DNA of 64,000 nucleotides from Paraburkholderia sacchari (lineage in GTDB: Bacteria > Pseudomonadota > Gammaproteobacteria > Burkholderiales > Burkholderiaceae), in contig NZ_JTDB02000010.1 in the NCBI RefSeq assembly GCF_000785435.2, positions 122,227 to 186,226 of the forward strand, read 5' to 3'. This document shows, piece after piece, positions 27,589 to 36,413 of the stretch (its first letter is position 1; each line of letters starts with the position of its first letter). Both the position numbers and the translations under genes were made by a program. Below the pieces are notes generated by a model. That model did no database searches. It was not told the origin of the DNA and worked only from the letters and a program-made list of their open reading frames with translations.

Positions 27589-28037
27589 TTCCGTTTGGCT
27601 AATTCCTGATCGCAGCCACCGACCGTCCCACCAAGCGCACAGGGCGTTTCCATCAATCGCCTCGTTAAGCCGCGACTGTGATTCGCTTGAGACACCACCG
27701 ACCGCTTGGGCGACCGCGAGCCACTGTTGAACCACAGCCGCTTTCACCTGAACGATTTCTGCACGGCTGAGGACCTGGATGGCCAGCCGTTCGGCCGCTA
27801 GCTAGTCCGAGGTGAGAAATTCCTCCAGGATTCAGCGAACGTTCCTCTCTCAGAAAAATACCCATCGCATTCAAGTACCGGCGTCAAATGCCATGTGGGA
27901 TACGCCGACGAGCATCAAGACGGTACCCATGTAGGCACTTGTGGTTCAGCCTGAGGAGGCCGGAACAGACAGCGACAGCAGCGCGTCAATCGCCTCGTTC
28001 TGTCAACGAGCGTGAAATTTGCATAGGCAGATTTAAG
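27589..28037. other. Gene-poor stretch between convergent units
   Basis: Several short frames are open here but none has a recognisable family, ribosome binding site or good start. On the minus strand a frame around 27590-27790 reads like ordinary protein sequence and may be a decayed gene remnant. It separates the plus-strand esterase from the minus-strand monooxygenase. Confidence 0.45.
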
Positions 28038-28060
28038 CACGCCCGGGATTCCCGGGCGTG
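28038..28060 (-). terminator. Hairpin terminator after the Baeyer-Villiger monooxygenase gene
   Basis: CACGCCCGGG and CCCGGGCGTG form a perfect 10-bp GC-rich stem with a 3-nt loop, starting 10 nt past the stop at 28070. Confidence 0.7.
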
Positions 28061-28069
28061 AACATGTCG

Positions 28070-30007
28070 CTACAGAAGGTGGTAGTCGGCTACGGCCGGC
28101 TCACGCGTCCATTTCCAGTAGTCTGCCAGTGACCAGGGCGACGTATTCACGACTCGCCCACGGCTGTTCTTGTACCAGTTGTTGACAGACGGATGGGACC
28201 ATACGAGTTGATCAAGTTCCGCTACCAAGCGCTCATTGAATTCATCGTAGACCTCCGTCTTGACGTCAATCGCTTTATAGCCGTTCTCTACCATCAATTT
28301 GATGGCGCCGATTACGTATTGAACCTGACACTCGGAGTGGAAAATGATGCTGCCCGCGTGCGCGAGATTTGTACCCGGACCGTAAAGAGTAAACAGGTTC
28401 GGGAAGCCGGGCACCGTGATCCCAAGATAGCCGCGAGGCTCATCGCCCCAAAAGTCGTTGAGGCGAATGCCATCGCGGCCTACAACCTCCATCGGCCAGA
28501 GGAACTTGTTCGCATGGAATCCCGTGGCGTAGACGATCAGGTCGACCGGATAATGTCGCCCGTCTTGATCATAGATGCCAGTCTCATCGATGCGGCTCGG
28601 CGCCTGAGTGACGAGCTCGACGTTCGGCTGCTTCAGCGCGCGCAGCCAACTGCCGTTATCTTGGAGCATCCGCTTTCCGCCGACTGGGTACTGCGGGATA
28701 ACCTTCTTCAGCAGATCTGGGTTGTCACCGACCTGATTGGCGATCCATGCCGTGAGTTTGACGCGCTCTTCGTCATTTGCCGCGTTGACCGCACGCTCCG
28801 GATGCGGCCATGCCGGATCAATTCGCCAATTGCTTAGCGCCATTCCGCTGCCAGGCCAGAAGACCAAGAAACGGTACCAGCGCGCGTAGTAGGGAACATG
28901 CTTTAGAAGCCACTTTTTGCTTTCCCCAACTTCCGCATGGTAGTCCGGGTTAGGGAACATCCAGATTGGCGAGCGCTGAAAGACGGTCAACTCGCTGGCC
29001 TGCTTCGCCAACTCAGGCACAACTTGAAATGCGCTAGCGCCGGTCCCGACCACCGCCACGCGCTTGCCGACGACGTCGATCTCAGCGTCCCACTGCGCAG
29101 TATGGACCTGCATTCCTTTGAAGCGGTCTTGGCCGTCGATCTTAGGAATCATCGGGCGATTCAGTTGTCCCACGGCACTGATGATTGAGTTGGCCGTTAC
29201 GCTGCGCCGATCCCCCTTCTTGTCCCTAATGGAAACGACCCACTTCCCGTCTTCGTCGTCGAATTTTGCCGACTCGACTTCAACATTAAATTGAATATAT
29301 TCGAGCAACCCGTGTTTTCTGGCGAAATCCAGGAAATAACGATGAAGCTCGTTCTGGCGAGAGAAATATTCCGTCCAATCGTGATTCGGGTGGAAAGAAT
29401 AGGAGTAGAAGTGGTTCGGGATGTCGACACGGCATCCGGGATATCGATTCTCGTACCACGTCCCGCCGACCGAATCATTCTTTTCAAAGACGGTGAACGG
29501 GATTCCGGCTTCCTTCAGTTTATATGCGGTAAGCAACCCCGACATACCGGCCCCGATGATAACGGCATGATGCTTTGCTTTATCCTCAGCAGAAACCGAT
29601 TTCGACCATTTCGCCACACGAGCGTCTTCGCCGTCCAACGCAAGCTCTTCAAGTACCAACGGAAGATAGTCCGCCGGCACGTCCATACCGACGATAAAGT
29701 TCATCATCTCCCGAATCGTCTCCGCCGACGGCGGCGCAGGCAGTTTGCAACCACCGTCTCGGTACTTTTTCAAGGCCTCGAGCGCCAACGCACGAATAGG
29801 GGCACGCTCATCCTCCGAGAGTCCGCCCTGGACTTCGCCCATCACCGGCGTTTTGGGTCGAATCGCACCCTTCAGGATGCTGGTATCGCCGGTGAGATGG
29901 ACAATTGACATCATGAGTGTTGGAATGCTCGCATCGGCTAGCATCCTTTCAATGACGGCGTCGTCTTGCGTAATCAATTCTTCGGCAGGTTGAAGATGCT
30001 TGCTCAT
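28070..30007 (-). CDS. Baeyer-Villiger monooxygenase, HAPMO-like with N-terminal extension
   Basis: NADPH-flavin monooxygenase of 645 residues that inserts oxygen next to a ketone to give an ester or lactone. After a roughly 145-residue N-terminal extension come the FAD motif VIIGAGMSGL, GTWYENRYPGCRVDIP, the BVMO fingerprint FKGMQVHTAQW (F-x-G-x3-H-x3-W) and the NADPH motif VVGTGASA. The extension and length recall 4-hydroxyacetophenone monooxygenase. Candidate substrates are a C-20 ketone of pregnane steroids or the C-17 ketone; this is inference. It is a single-gene unit with its own box and terminator. Start chosen at MSKHLQ. Confidence 0.87.
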   Translation of the reverse strand: MSKHLQPAEELITQDDAVIERMLADASIPTLMMSIVHLTGDTSILKGAIRPKTPVMGEVQGGLSEDERAPIRALALEALKKYRDGGCKLPAPPSAETIREMMNFIVGMDVPADYLPLVLEELALDGEDARVAKWSKSVSAEDKAKHHAVIIGAGMSGLLTAYKLKEAGIPFTVFEKNDSVGGTWYENRYPGCRVDIPNHFYSYSFHPNHDWTEYFSRQNELHRYFLDFARKHGLLEYIQFNVEVESAKFDDEDGKWVVSIRDKKGDRRSVTANSIISAVGQLNRPMIPKIDGQDRFKGMQVHTAQWDAEIDVVGKRVAVVGTGASAFQVVPELAKQASELTVFQRSPIWMFPNPDYHAEVGESKKWLLKHVPYYARWYRFLVFWPGSGMALSNWRIDPAWPHPERAVNAANDEERVKLTAWIANQVGDNPDLLKKVIPQYPVGGKRMLQDNGSWLRALKQPNVELVTQAPSRIDETGIYDQDGRHYPVDLIVYATGFHANKFLWPMEVVGRDGIRLNDFWGDEPRGYLGITVPGFPNLFTLYGPGTNLAHAGSIIFHSECQVQYVIGAIKLMVENGYKAIDVKTEVYDEFNERLVAELDQLVWSHPSVNNWYKNSRGRVVNTSPWSLADYWKWTREPAVADYHLL

Positions 30008-30176
30008 CGGATGTCTCTGTCTATATGTTCTCTGGTGGAATGCGGTCAGCAGACCGCGTGCGCGCTCCATGTCTCCTCAAAGCCTTCAGCGTTCTCGTGC
30101 CATCGAGTGTCAACTGACTGGGCGGGAGCGTGCCGTGAAAAGCTGCTTCCAGAATACTGCCACGTTGCCTGTTTGT

Positions 30177-30194
30177 CCTAGTCCGGAAGGACTA
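30177..30194 (-). promoter_or_regulatory. Steroid-regulon box upstream of the Baeyer-Villiger gene
   Basis: CCTAGTCC GGAA GGACTA is the most symmetric copy, with 7-bp perfect arms (CTAGTCC/GGACTAG). Toward the monooxygenase gene TATTCT (30156-30151) begins 20 nt after the box. Predicted 5' UTR about 137 nt. Confidence 0.76.
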
Positions 30195-30244
30195 GAGCGC
30201 GCCCGGGCCAGAACATTTACTGGCGGCGGGCGATGATGGTCGCA

Positions 30245-31030
30245 CTAGGCGCGTTGCTGATTGACATTTGCGGCTTCAAGAAAGGCAGGCCGCTCTCCTC
30301 CGCCGTGAACCAGCAGATCGACACCGCTCACATACGCCGCCTGTTCCGAGGCCATAAACACGCACGCGTCGCCAATGTCTTGCGGCATACCCATTCTGCC
30401 AAGGGGAATTGTGCGGGCTACCGCTTCGATGCCGTCACTGTCGCCGTAGTGTAGGTGCGACTGCTCCGTCTGTATGAGCCCGGGGCTGACGCTGACCACT
30501 CGTACCTTCGGCGCCCACTCAACGGCCAACGATTTCGTAAGGCTGAGAATAGCCGCCTTGGCTGCTGCGTAAGTTGCGCTGCCAGGGCGCGCCGTCACTG
30601 CGCTAATGCTACCGATGAAGACGATTACGCCCCCGTTCGGCTGAGATTGCATAATCGCGTTCGCCTTCAACGCTGCGCATAGCGGCGCGGTCAGGTTCAA
30701 CGCCAGAATTGACTCGTGATAGCGGGTCGAGGCGTCAGCAGCCATAGCGAAAGGAGTACCACCGACGTTATTAACGAGCACGTCAAGACGACCATGTCTT
30801 TCCCGCACGTTCGAGAACAGACGTTCGACAGCATCGAGATCCCGCACATCGGCAGGAATGAACGTCGCGCTTCTGCCGCTAACCTCAGGCAGTGACTCCG
30901 GCTCAGTACGACCACAAATGACCACCTCCGCGCCACTTCGGAGGAAGCTCTCTGAGATTCCGCGCCCCACCCCTTTCCCGCCACCGGTGACCAAAACAAC
31001 CCGGTTCGCCTTACCATTTACATCGACCAT
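30245..31030 (-). CDS. SDR family oxidoreductase
   Basis: SDR of 261 residues with TGGGKGVGRGISESFL, NNVGGTP in place of NNAG, and catalytic Ser plus YAAAK. The start at 31030 follows GGGAGG. It lies downstream of pntB and a small ORF with no box of its own, so it is probably the last gene of the pnt transcript. The substrate is unknown. Confidence 0.82.
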   Translation of the reverse strand: MVDVNGKANRVVLVTGGGKGVGRGISESFLRSGAEVVICGRTEPESLPEVSGRSATFIPADVRDLDAVERLFSNVRERHGRLDVLVNNVGGTPFAMAADASTRYHESILALNLTAPLCAALKANAIMQSQPNGGVIVFIGSISAVTARPGSATYAAAKAAILSLTKSLAVEWAPKVRVVSVSPGLIQTEQSHLHYGDSDGIEAVARTIPLGRMGMPQDIGDACVFMASEQAAYVSGVDLLVHGGGERPAFLEAANVNQQRA

Positions 31031-31150
31031 TGCCCCTCCCAACGTGAAATCCCAAAAAGCGACACCGCCCTCGAAACTCTTCAGTCACACCCAAACCAAG
31101 AGTCGCTGAATGAGCACAATCGCGCTGCCGGAAACAATGCGTCGCACGAC

Positions 31151-31366
31151 CTATTCAGCTAAATTGAAAGGACTATGCCAATCCATCCAGTCGAAATCCG
31201 GAATACAAGGTGACCAAGCCCACAACTGGCGTGGCTGCGATCGGTGGTCCGTCTGCAAAGTGCCGCCGCTCAAACGTCCTCCAGCGGCACCCGAACCTTC
31301 TTCCCGCCGCAATGCAGATTGCCCATCAGAATCCTTGCTCCACTTCGATAACGCCTTGTCGGTCAT
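31151..31366 (-). CDS. Small ORF of unknown function after pntB
   Basis: A 71-codon frame starts 9 bp after the pntB stop behind an unusually good ribosome binding site (TAGGAGG, 5 nt spacing). I recognise no family. The second half looks low in coding character, and other frames in the same stretch contain protein-like segments, so it could be the head of a frameshifted gene. It lies between pntB and the SDR in the same probable transcript. Confidence 0.35.
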   Translation of the reverse strand: MTDKALSKWSKDSDGQSALRREEGSGAAGGRLSGGTLQTDHRSQPRQLWAWSPCIPDFDWMDWHSPFNLAE

Positions 31367-31375
31367 TGCATCCTC

Positions 31376-32848
31376 CTAGGCTGCCGCCTTGACCATGTCT
31401 TCGATGACCTTCTTGGCGTCGCCGAACACCATCATCGTTTTGTCCATGTAGAACAGCTCGTTGTCGAGCCCGGCGTAGCCCGCCGCCATCGAACGCTTGT
31501 TCACGATGATCGTGCGCGCCTTGTACGCCTCGATGATCGGCATGCCTGCGATCGGCGACTTCGGATCGTTCTTCGCCGCCGGATTCACCACGTCGTTCGC
31601 GCCGAGCACGAGCACCACATCGGTCTGCCCGAACTCGTTGTTGATGTCTTCCATCTCGAACACGAGGTCATAGGGCACTTCGGCTTCGGCGAGCAGCACG
31701 TTCATGTGGCCCGGCATGCGGCCCGCCACGGGGTGGATCGCGTAGCGGACGTCCACCCCCCTTTCGACAAGCTTGTCCGTGAGTTCCTTAAGCGCGTGCT
31801 GCGCCCGCGCGACTGCGAGCCCGTATCCCGGCACGATAACAACCGATTCCGCGTTGCCAAGCAAGAATGATGCATCGTCCGCCGAGCCCGACTTCACCGG
31901 CCGCTGCTCCTGCGCACCGCCCGAAGCCAAAGCACCCGCCTCTGCGCCAAAGCCACCGAGCAGAACGTTCAAGAATGAGCGATTCATTGCGTGGCACATG
32001 ATGTACGACAGAATCGCACCCGACGAGCCCACCAGCGAGCCCGCGATGATCAGCATGGCGTTGTTCAGCGAGAAGCCGATGCCCGCCGCCGCCCAGCCCG
32101 AGTACGAGTTCAGCATCGAGACGACCACGGGCATATCCGCGCCGCCGATCGGGATGATGATGAGCACGCCCAGCGCGAACGCGATCAGCGTCATGATGAT
32201 GAACGGCAGCCACGACTGCGTAATGAAGAACAGGATGCCGAAGCCGATCATGCCGAGCGCGAGCATCAGGTTGATGAGATGCTGGCCTCGGTAGACCACA
32301 GGTGCCCCTTGGAAGAGGCGGAATTTATACTTGCCTGAGAGCTTTCCGAACGCGATCACCGAACCGCTGAACGTGATTGCGCCGACGAATGTGCCGATGA
32401 AAAGTTCGACGCGGTTGCCATACGGAATGAAACCCGGATACGGTGCACCCTCTGTTACCAACCCGAACGCTGCCGGCTCAGACACTACCGCGTAGGCAAT
32501 GCAAACCGCCGCGAGACCAATCAGAGAGTGCATAGCCGCGACCAGTTCGGGCATCTTGGTCATCTCGACGCGCGACGCAACGAGTGCGCCAAGTCCGCCA
32601 CCGACCACTACAGCCGCAAACAACAACGCCAAACCCACACCCAAATCGGCCCCCAAGATTGCCGCTTCCTTAAGAATGAGGGCGGTGGTCGTTAGTATCG
32701 CGACCGCCATCCCGACCATACCGAACGCGTTACCAGCGCGTGCTCTTTTCGGATTCGAGAGTCCCTTTAGCGCTTGAATAAAGCAGACTGACGCAACGAG
32801 ATATAGAAGCGTCACGACGTTCATGCTCACGAAGCTCATTCCCATCAT
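31376..32848 (-). CDS. pntB: NAD(P) transhydrogenase subunit beta (PntB)
   Basis: Membrane plus NADP(H)-binding (domain III) subunit of the proton-translocating transhydrogenase, 490 residues. About nine transmembrane segments come first, then the NADP domain with VIVPGYGLAVARAQHAL, HPVAGRMPGHMNVLLAEA and ANDVVNP. It makes NADPH from NADH using the proton gradient. Its start overlaps the pntAb stop (ATGA). GC content and codon use look more housekeeping-like than the neighbouring catabolic genes. Confidence 0.95.
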   Translation of the reverse strand: MMGMSFVSMNVVTLLYLVASVCFIQALKGLSNPKRARAGNAFGMVGMAVAILTTTALILKEAAILGADLGVGLALLFAAVVVGGGLGALVASRVEMTKMPELVAAMHSLIGLAAVCIAYAVVSEPAAFGLVTEGAPYPGFIPYGNRVELFIGTFVGAITFSGSVIAFGKLSGKYKFRLFQGAPVVYRGQHLINLMLALGMIGFGILFFITQSWLPFIIMTLIAFALGVLIIIPIGGADMPVVVSMLNSYSGWAAAGIGFSLNNAMLIIAGSLVGSSGAILSYIMCHAMNRSFLNVLLGGFGAEAGALASGGAQEQRPVKSGSADDASFLLGNAESVVIVPGYGLAVARAQHALKELTDKLVERGVDVRYAIHPVAGRMPGHMNVLLAEAEVPYDLVFEMEDINNEFGQTDVVLVLGANDVVNPAAKNDPKSPIAGMPIIEAYKARTIIVNKRSMAAGYAGLDNELFYMDKTMMVFGDAKKVIEDMVKAAA

Positions 32849-33165
32849 GCGCCCCCCTTCACGATCGCTTTTTTAGACTCTTTCTTACGGAACATCTCAA
32901 GCATTCGGCGCGTAACGAGGAACCCGCCAAACACATTGACCGCCGCCAGCATCACCGCGAGCGTGCCGAAAAATTTTCCCGCGCCACCGACCGTAAGCGT
33001 CGTCGCCAACATCGCGCCGACAATGACAATCGCCGATATTGCGTTCGTCACTGCCATAAGCGGTGTATGCAGAGCCGGGGTAACATTCCAGACCACGTGG
33101 TAGCCAACATAGATTGCCAGCACAAAGATGATCAGGTTGATCATCGTATGGTTGATGATTTCCAT
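32845..33165 (-). CDS. pntAb: NAD(P) transhydrogenase subunit alpha 2 (PntAb)
   Basis: Small membrane subunit of 106 residues with three transmembrane segments (about 5-22, 37-57 and 65-85). It forms part of the proton channel in three-subunit transhydrogenases of the Rhodospirillum type. The start at 33165 follows AAGAGG and sits 13 bp after pntAa. Confidence 0.93.
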   Translation of the reverse strand: MEIINHTMINLIIFVLAIYVGYHVVWNVTPALHTPLMAVTNAISAIVIVGAMLATTLTVGGAGKFFGTLAVMLAAVNVFGGFLVTRRMLEMFRKKESKKAIVKGGA

Positions 33166-33178
33166 TGCCAGCCTCTTT

Positions 33179-34333
33179 TTATGCAGCCTTACGCGTGATT
33201 TCGCCGTCGCGTGCCAGCAATGTGGCCGCGACAATGTCGTCTGCGGGATCAATGTTGAGTGTGCCTTCCTTCGTTACGATGAGCTTAAGGAAGTCGAAAA
33301 GGTTTCGCGCGTAGAGGGACGACGCGTCTGCCGCAACCATTGCCGCGAGGCTGGTGTACCCGCAGACCTGCACACCGTTGCAGCTCACAACTCGGTCGGG
33401 CTCCGTGAGCGGACAGTTACCGCCACGACGACCGGTATTAGCATCGACAACCGGGCCGCGCCCAGCTGCGAGGTCGACTACCACCGAACCGGGCTTCATC
33501 GCTCGAACGGTTTCCGCTGACAGCAGCGTGGGCGCATCACGACCGGGAATCAATGCCGTCGTGATGATGATGTCCGCCTGCTTTGCGCGCTCGTGAACCA
33601 AAGCAGACTGCCTGTGAAGCCACGATGCCGGCATGGGACGAGCATAACCACCTACACCCTGAGCTGCGTCTCGTTCCTCGTCAGTCTCGTAGGGCACCTC
33701 CAGAAACTTAGCCCCTAGCGATTCGATTTGCTCCTTCACGGCAGGCCGCACATCCGAGGCTTCAGTCACCGCGCCCAGGCGCTTCGCAGTAGCAATCGCC
33801 TGAAGACCAGCAACGCCGGCTCCGAGAATCAGGACCCGCGCTGCCTTGACTGTACCAGCGGCAGTCATCAGCATCGGCATGAAGCGAGGATAGAGATTCG
33901 CGGCCACTAGCACAGCCTTGTATCCTGCGATGTTTGCTTGTGATGAAAGCACGTCCAGGCTTTGCGCGCGAGTTGTGCGGGGAGCTGCCTCGAGCGAAAA
34001 CGCCGTAATGCCGGCACTCGCGAGTCGCGCAGAATTGGCGATGTTGAACGGATCCAGCATCCCAACAAGCACCGAACCCGATTTCATCTTGCCGAGTTCG
34101 AGTGCAGTCGGCGAATGAACCTTGAGAACGATCTCCGCGCCGAGCGCATCGGCGTCGTCGGAAATCCGTGCACCCGCAGTTGCATACATGTCATCCGTAA
34201 AACTCGACGCCAGACCTGCGCTTTGACCGACGACAACCTGGTGACCCTGTCCCACGAGTTTTTTCACGGTTTCTGGAGTCGCCGCAACCCTAGTTTCCGT
34301 CGCGCTGCTTTCTTTTGGTATTCCGATGTGCAA
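33179..34333 (-). CDS. pntAa: NAD(P) transhydrogenase subunit alpha 1 (PntAa), TTG start
   Basis: NAD(H)-binding soluble subunit of 384 residues, AlaDH/PNT family. HIGIPKES begins the conserved N-terminus, with GAGVAGLQAIATAKRLGA (NAD fold) and RDAPTLLSAETV further on. The TTG at 34333 is chosen because AGGGGAG lies just upstream and family members begin at this point. An ATG 102 bp earlier is upstream of or at the transcript start predicted from the regulatory box. First gene of the pnt operon. Confidence 0.9.
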   Translation of the reverse strand: MHIGIPKESSATETRVAATPETVKKLVGQGHQVVVGQSAGLASSFTDDMYATAGARISDDADALGAEIVLKVHSPTALELGKMKSGSVLVGMLDPFNIANSARLASAGITAFSLEAAPRTTRAQSLDVLSSQANIAGYKAVLVAANLYPRFMPMLMTAAGTVKAARVLILGAGVAGLQAIATAKRLGAVTEASDVRPAVKEQIESLGAKFLEVPYETDEERDAAQGVGGYARPMPASWLHRQSALVHERAKQADIIITTALIPGRDAPTLLSAETVRAMKPGSVVVDLAAGRGPVVDANTGRRGGNCPLTEPDRVVSCNGVQVCGYTSLAAMVAADASSLYARNLFDFLKLIVTKEGTLNIDPADDIVAATLLARDGEITRKAA

Positions 34334-34464
34334 GGGCGTCTCCCCTGTGATTAAGATGCCAAAGCGATCTTTGATAACCTGTACCCCTCTATCGCAAAGA
34401 GGTAGCTTTCTGGCGTGACTTGCTCTACGCTTCACGTAAGCTTATTGCCGTCCGAAGGAGATTA

Positions 34465-34482
34465 CATCGTCCACACAGACTA
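34465..34482 (-). promoter_or_regulatory. Steroid-regulon box upstream of pntAa
   Basis: Plus strand CATCGTCC ACAC AGACTA. Toward pntAa, TAAGCT (34444-34439) begins 20 nt after the box. This suggests that transhydrogenase synthesis is tied to steroid catabolism. Confidence 0.76.
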
Positions 34483-34606
34483 ACATTTCGTTATTATATT
34501 TTATTCGTACTACTACTTTTATACGACCATCTCTCTTTGACTTAACGGACAAACGATGACTTGTTGGCGCTCAGTCCGGAGAATTCTGTGGCGCCCCCAC
34601 CAGCGG

Positions 34607-35428
34607 TTATCGCTTCGATCCGAAGAACGTTTTCCGCGCCAAAAAGTCGCGCACAGACTGCGCAAACTCCACTCTTTTGGCGCATTCAATGAATGCAAAC
34701 TTCTCCGCCTCCAACTGATCAGGAAGATTCGCTTCATAGCTATCTCTGATCAAAAACTTGGTCCTGGCGATCACAGATGGGGAGACCTTCAGCAAGCCCA
34801 GGATGAGCGACTGCAACTCAAACTCCAATTCATCATCGCGTACCGCTCGATTGATGATCCCCAGTGACGCAGCCTCTCCGGCCCCGATGGGAGCCGACAT
34901 CCAAGTTAGCTCAAGTGCGCGCTTAATACCGAGCAGACGAGGTAACGCGTATGTAGCGCCACCATCCGGGGTGGCGTTGATCAAACTGTATGCTAGTTTG
35001 AAGCTTGCGCCGTCGGACGCTAGTGCCAAGTCACACGCGGCGACCAAGCCAATGCCAAATCCTGCCACAGGACCCCGAATACACGCGATGAATGGTTTTG
35101 GCGATTCCTTAATTGCACGAATCGCAGCGTGCGCGTCGTCAATTAAGTTGCCAAACCAATGCTCTTGCGCTTGCTGTGACGTTTCCAGCGCCGTGGAGAA
35201 CTCGTAGAGATCTCCTCCCGCCATAAAGCAGGTTCCGGAACCTTTCAGAACGATCAGTCGCACTTCATCGCTCATGGTTGCGAGATTGATCGCACCAAGC
35301 AGCATTCGAGCAAGATCTGCATTGAGGGAATTCAACCTTTCGGGTCGATTGAGCGTGATCGTTGCAACCGCTCCATTCTCTTCGTATAGGACTTCCTCAG
35401 GGCCAGCAGCGTTCGGATTGTTGTCCAT
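34607..35428 (-). CDS. Crotonase-family protein, isomerase-like
   Basis: Crotonase of 273 residues with TCFMAGGDLYEF, RGPVAGFGIGLVAA and ATPDGGATYALPRLLG. The second hydratase Glu is replaced by the PDGG Asp seen in PaaG/ECI-type isomerases. It may thus shift or relocate a double bond in a CoA-bound intermediate. Start at 35428 follows GAGGAAAGG and overlaps the upstream MaoC region closely. Last gene of the thiolase operon. Confidence 0.82.
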   Translation of the reverse strand: MDNNPNAAGPEEVLYEENGAVATITLNRPERLNSLNADLARMLLGAINLATMSDEVRLIVLKGSGTCFMAGGDLYEFSTALETSQQAQEHWFGNLIDDAHAAIRAIKESPKPFIACIRGPVAGFGIGLVAACDLALASDGASFKLAYSLINATPDGGATYALPRLLGIKRALELTWMSAPIGAGEAASLGIINRAVRDDELEFELQSLILGLLKVSPSVIARTKFLIRDSYEANLPDQLEAEKFAFIECAKRVEFAQSVRDFLARKTFFGSKR

Positions 35429-35436
35429 TCCTTTCC

Positions 35437-35862
35437 TCATTCGAGTGCGATTCGAACGCTACCGAGAACATGTGCACCACGAGAGTTGGCACCGCGCACC
35501 GCAACATCAACCCATCGTTCATCACCCTCAGAACGTGCCGTAACCGAACCGGTCAATTTCATTACGTCGCCGGGGTAGTTAGGCTCACCAAGTCGTATTT
35601 GAATTGACAGCGGCCTTGAGCCAGGGCCGCCCCACTCACGCACGTAACGCTCTACATACCCGTTTGTAGTGAGGATGTTCATGAAGATGCTTTTAGATCC
35701 AGCGGCGCGGGCGTAGTCAACATCATGGTGGACAGGATGAAAGTCGCGTGTGGCAATCGCAGAGGCGACAATACTCGTCACCGAGACAGGAACATTCAAC
35801 TCGGGAAGATCGTCGCCGATAGCGACATCCTCAAATTTCCGTGTTTGCTCAAGGCCGGTCAT
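35437..35862 (-). CDS. MaoC-like hydratase (ChsH1-like)
   Basis: Single hot-dog hydratase of 141 residues with ATRDFHPVHHDVDYARAAG (Asp/His active-site region) near residue 37 and an NILTTNGYVERYV helix. It overlaps the upstream MaoC-type gene by 4 bp. The adjacent pair resembles the heteromeric ChsH1/ChsH2 hydratase of steroid side-chain degradation, where one partner provides the active site. Confidence 0.84.
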   Translation of the reverse strand: MTGLEQTRKFEDVAIGDDLPELNVPVSVTSIVASAIATRDFHPVHHDVDYARAAGSKSIFMNILTTNGYVERYVREWGGPGSRPLSIQIRLGEPNYPGDVMKLTGSVTARSEGDERWVDVAVRGANSRGAHVLGSVRIALE

Positions 35863-36401
35863 TGCGCCACCTGTTCAAACTGTTCCTTTCGATGTGCGAG
35901 CATGCAGAAGTCCATTGTTCCGACCAGATCGCGTCCTTCAGACAGAAAGGTATAGCGCACTGTAATGAAATAGCCGGACCCAAGTCCGGTCTTCTTCAAT
36001 GAGCTGATAGCACTTACATGCGACATATACGCGATTCGCTCCCCCTCTCGAATTGTCCTGGCGTAATGCTGATCGGAGCTAGTTCCGACGATCGACGAAT
36101 AGCCTCCATCTGCAAAGAGTCGGAGTACCTTCCACGCATCATCGGTAGCTCCTCCGGGGAGCGCGGCCTCGCCCCTATTGCCCATCATCGTCCATACCTG
36201 CATCATCGATGACGGAACAGGCAGAGACTCTCCGGACTCTGAACCGGAACTTGTCGAAACCGCTAGATCGCAAGGAAATCCGAGCGCTTCGCACCAGTGC
36301 CTCACCATCGCTCGATTGACGCGATCAGGACCATAGACCGGACCAAATTCTTGTCCGACCATCGCTCGGGCCTGGCTCTCCCAGCCGTCATTAATATCCA
36401 T
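35859..36401 (-). CDS. MaoC N-terminal-type dehydratase (ChsH2-like, without DUF35)
   Basis: Hot-dog protein of 180 residues of the FAS1-type MaoC N-terminal dehydratase class. GQEFGPVYGPDRVNRAMVRHWCEALG begins it. It is shorter than mycobacterial ChsH2, which carries an extra C-terminal DUF35 domain. It probably pairs with the next gene to form a hydratase for bulky acyl-CoAs. It lies 12 bp after the thiolase. ATG at 36401 preferred over adjacent GTGs; no strong ribosome binding site is seen. Confidence 0.8.
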   Translation of the reverse strand: MDINDGWESQARAMVGQEFGPVYGPDRVNRAMVRHWCEALGFPCDLAVSTSSGSESGESLPVPSSMMQVWTMMGNRGEAALPGGATDDAWKVLRLFADGGYSSIVGTSSDQHYARTIREGERIAYMSHVSAISSLKKTGLGSGYFITVRYTFLSEGRDLVGTMDFCMLAHRKEQFEQVAQ

Positions 36402-36413
36402 CACCACAGGCTG

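Noticed and set aside
31169..31176. GGACTATG as another box copy upstream of the SDR at 31030
   Set aside because: Only one half-site is present; the partner half at the proper N4 distance does not match, and the site lies inside the small ORF.
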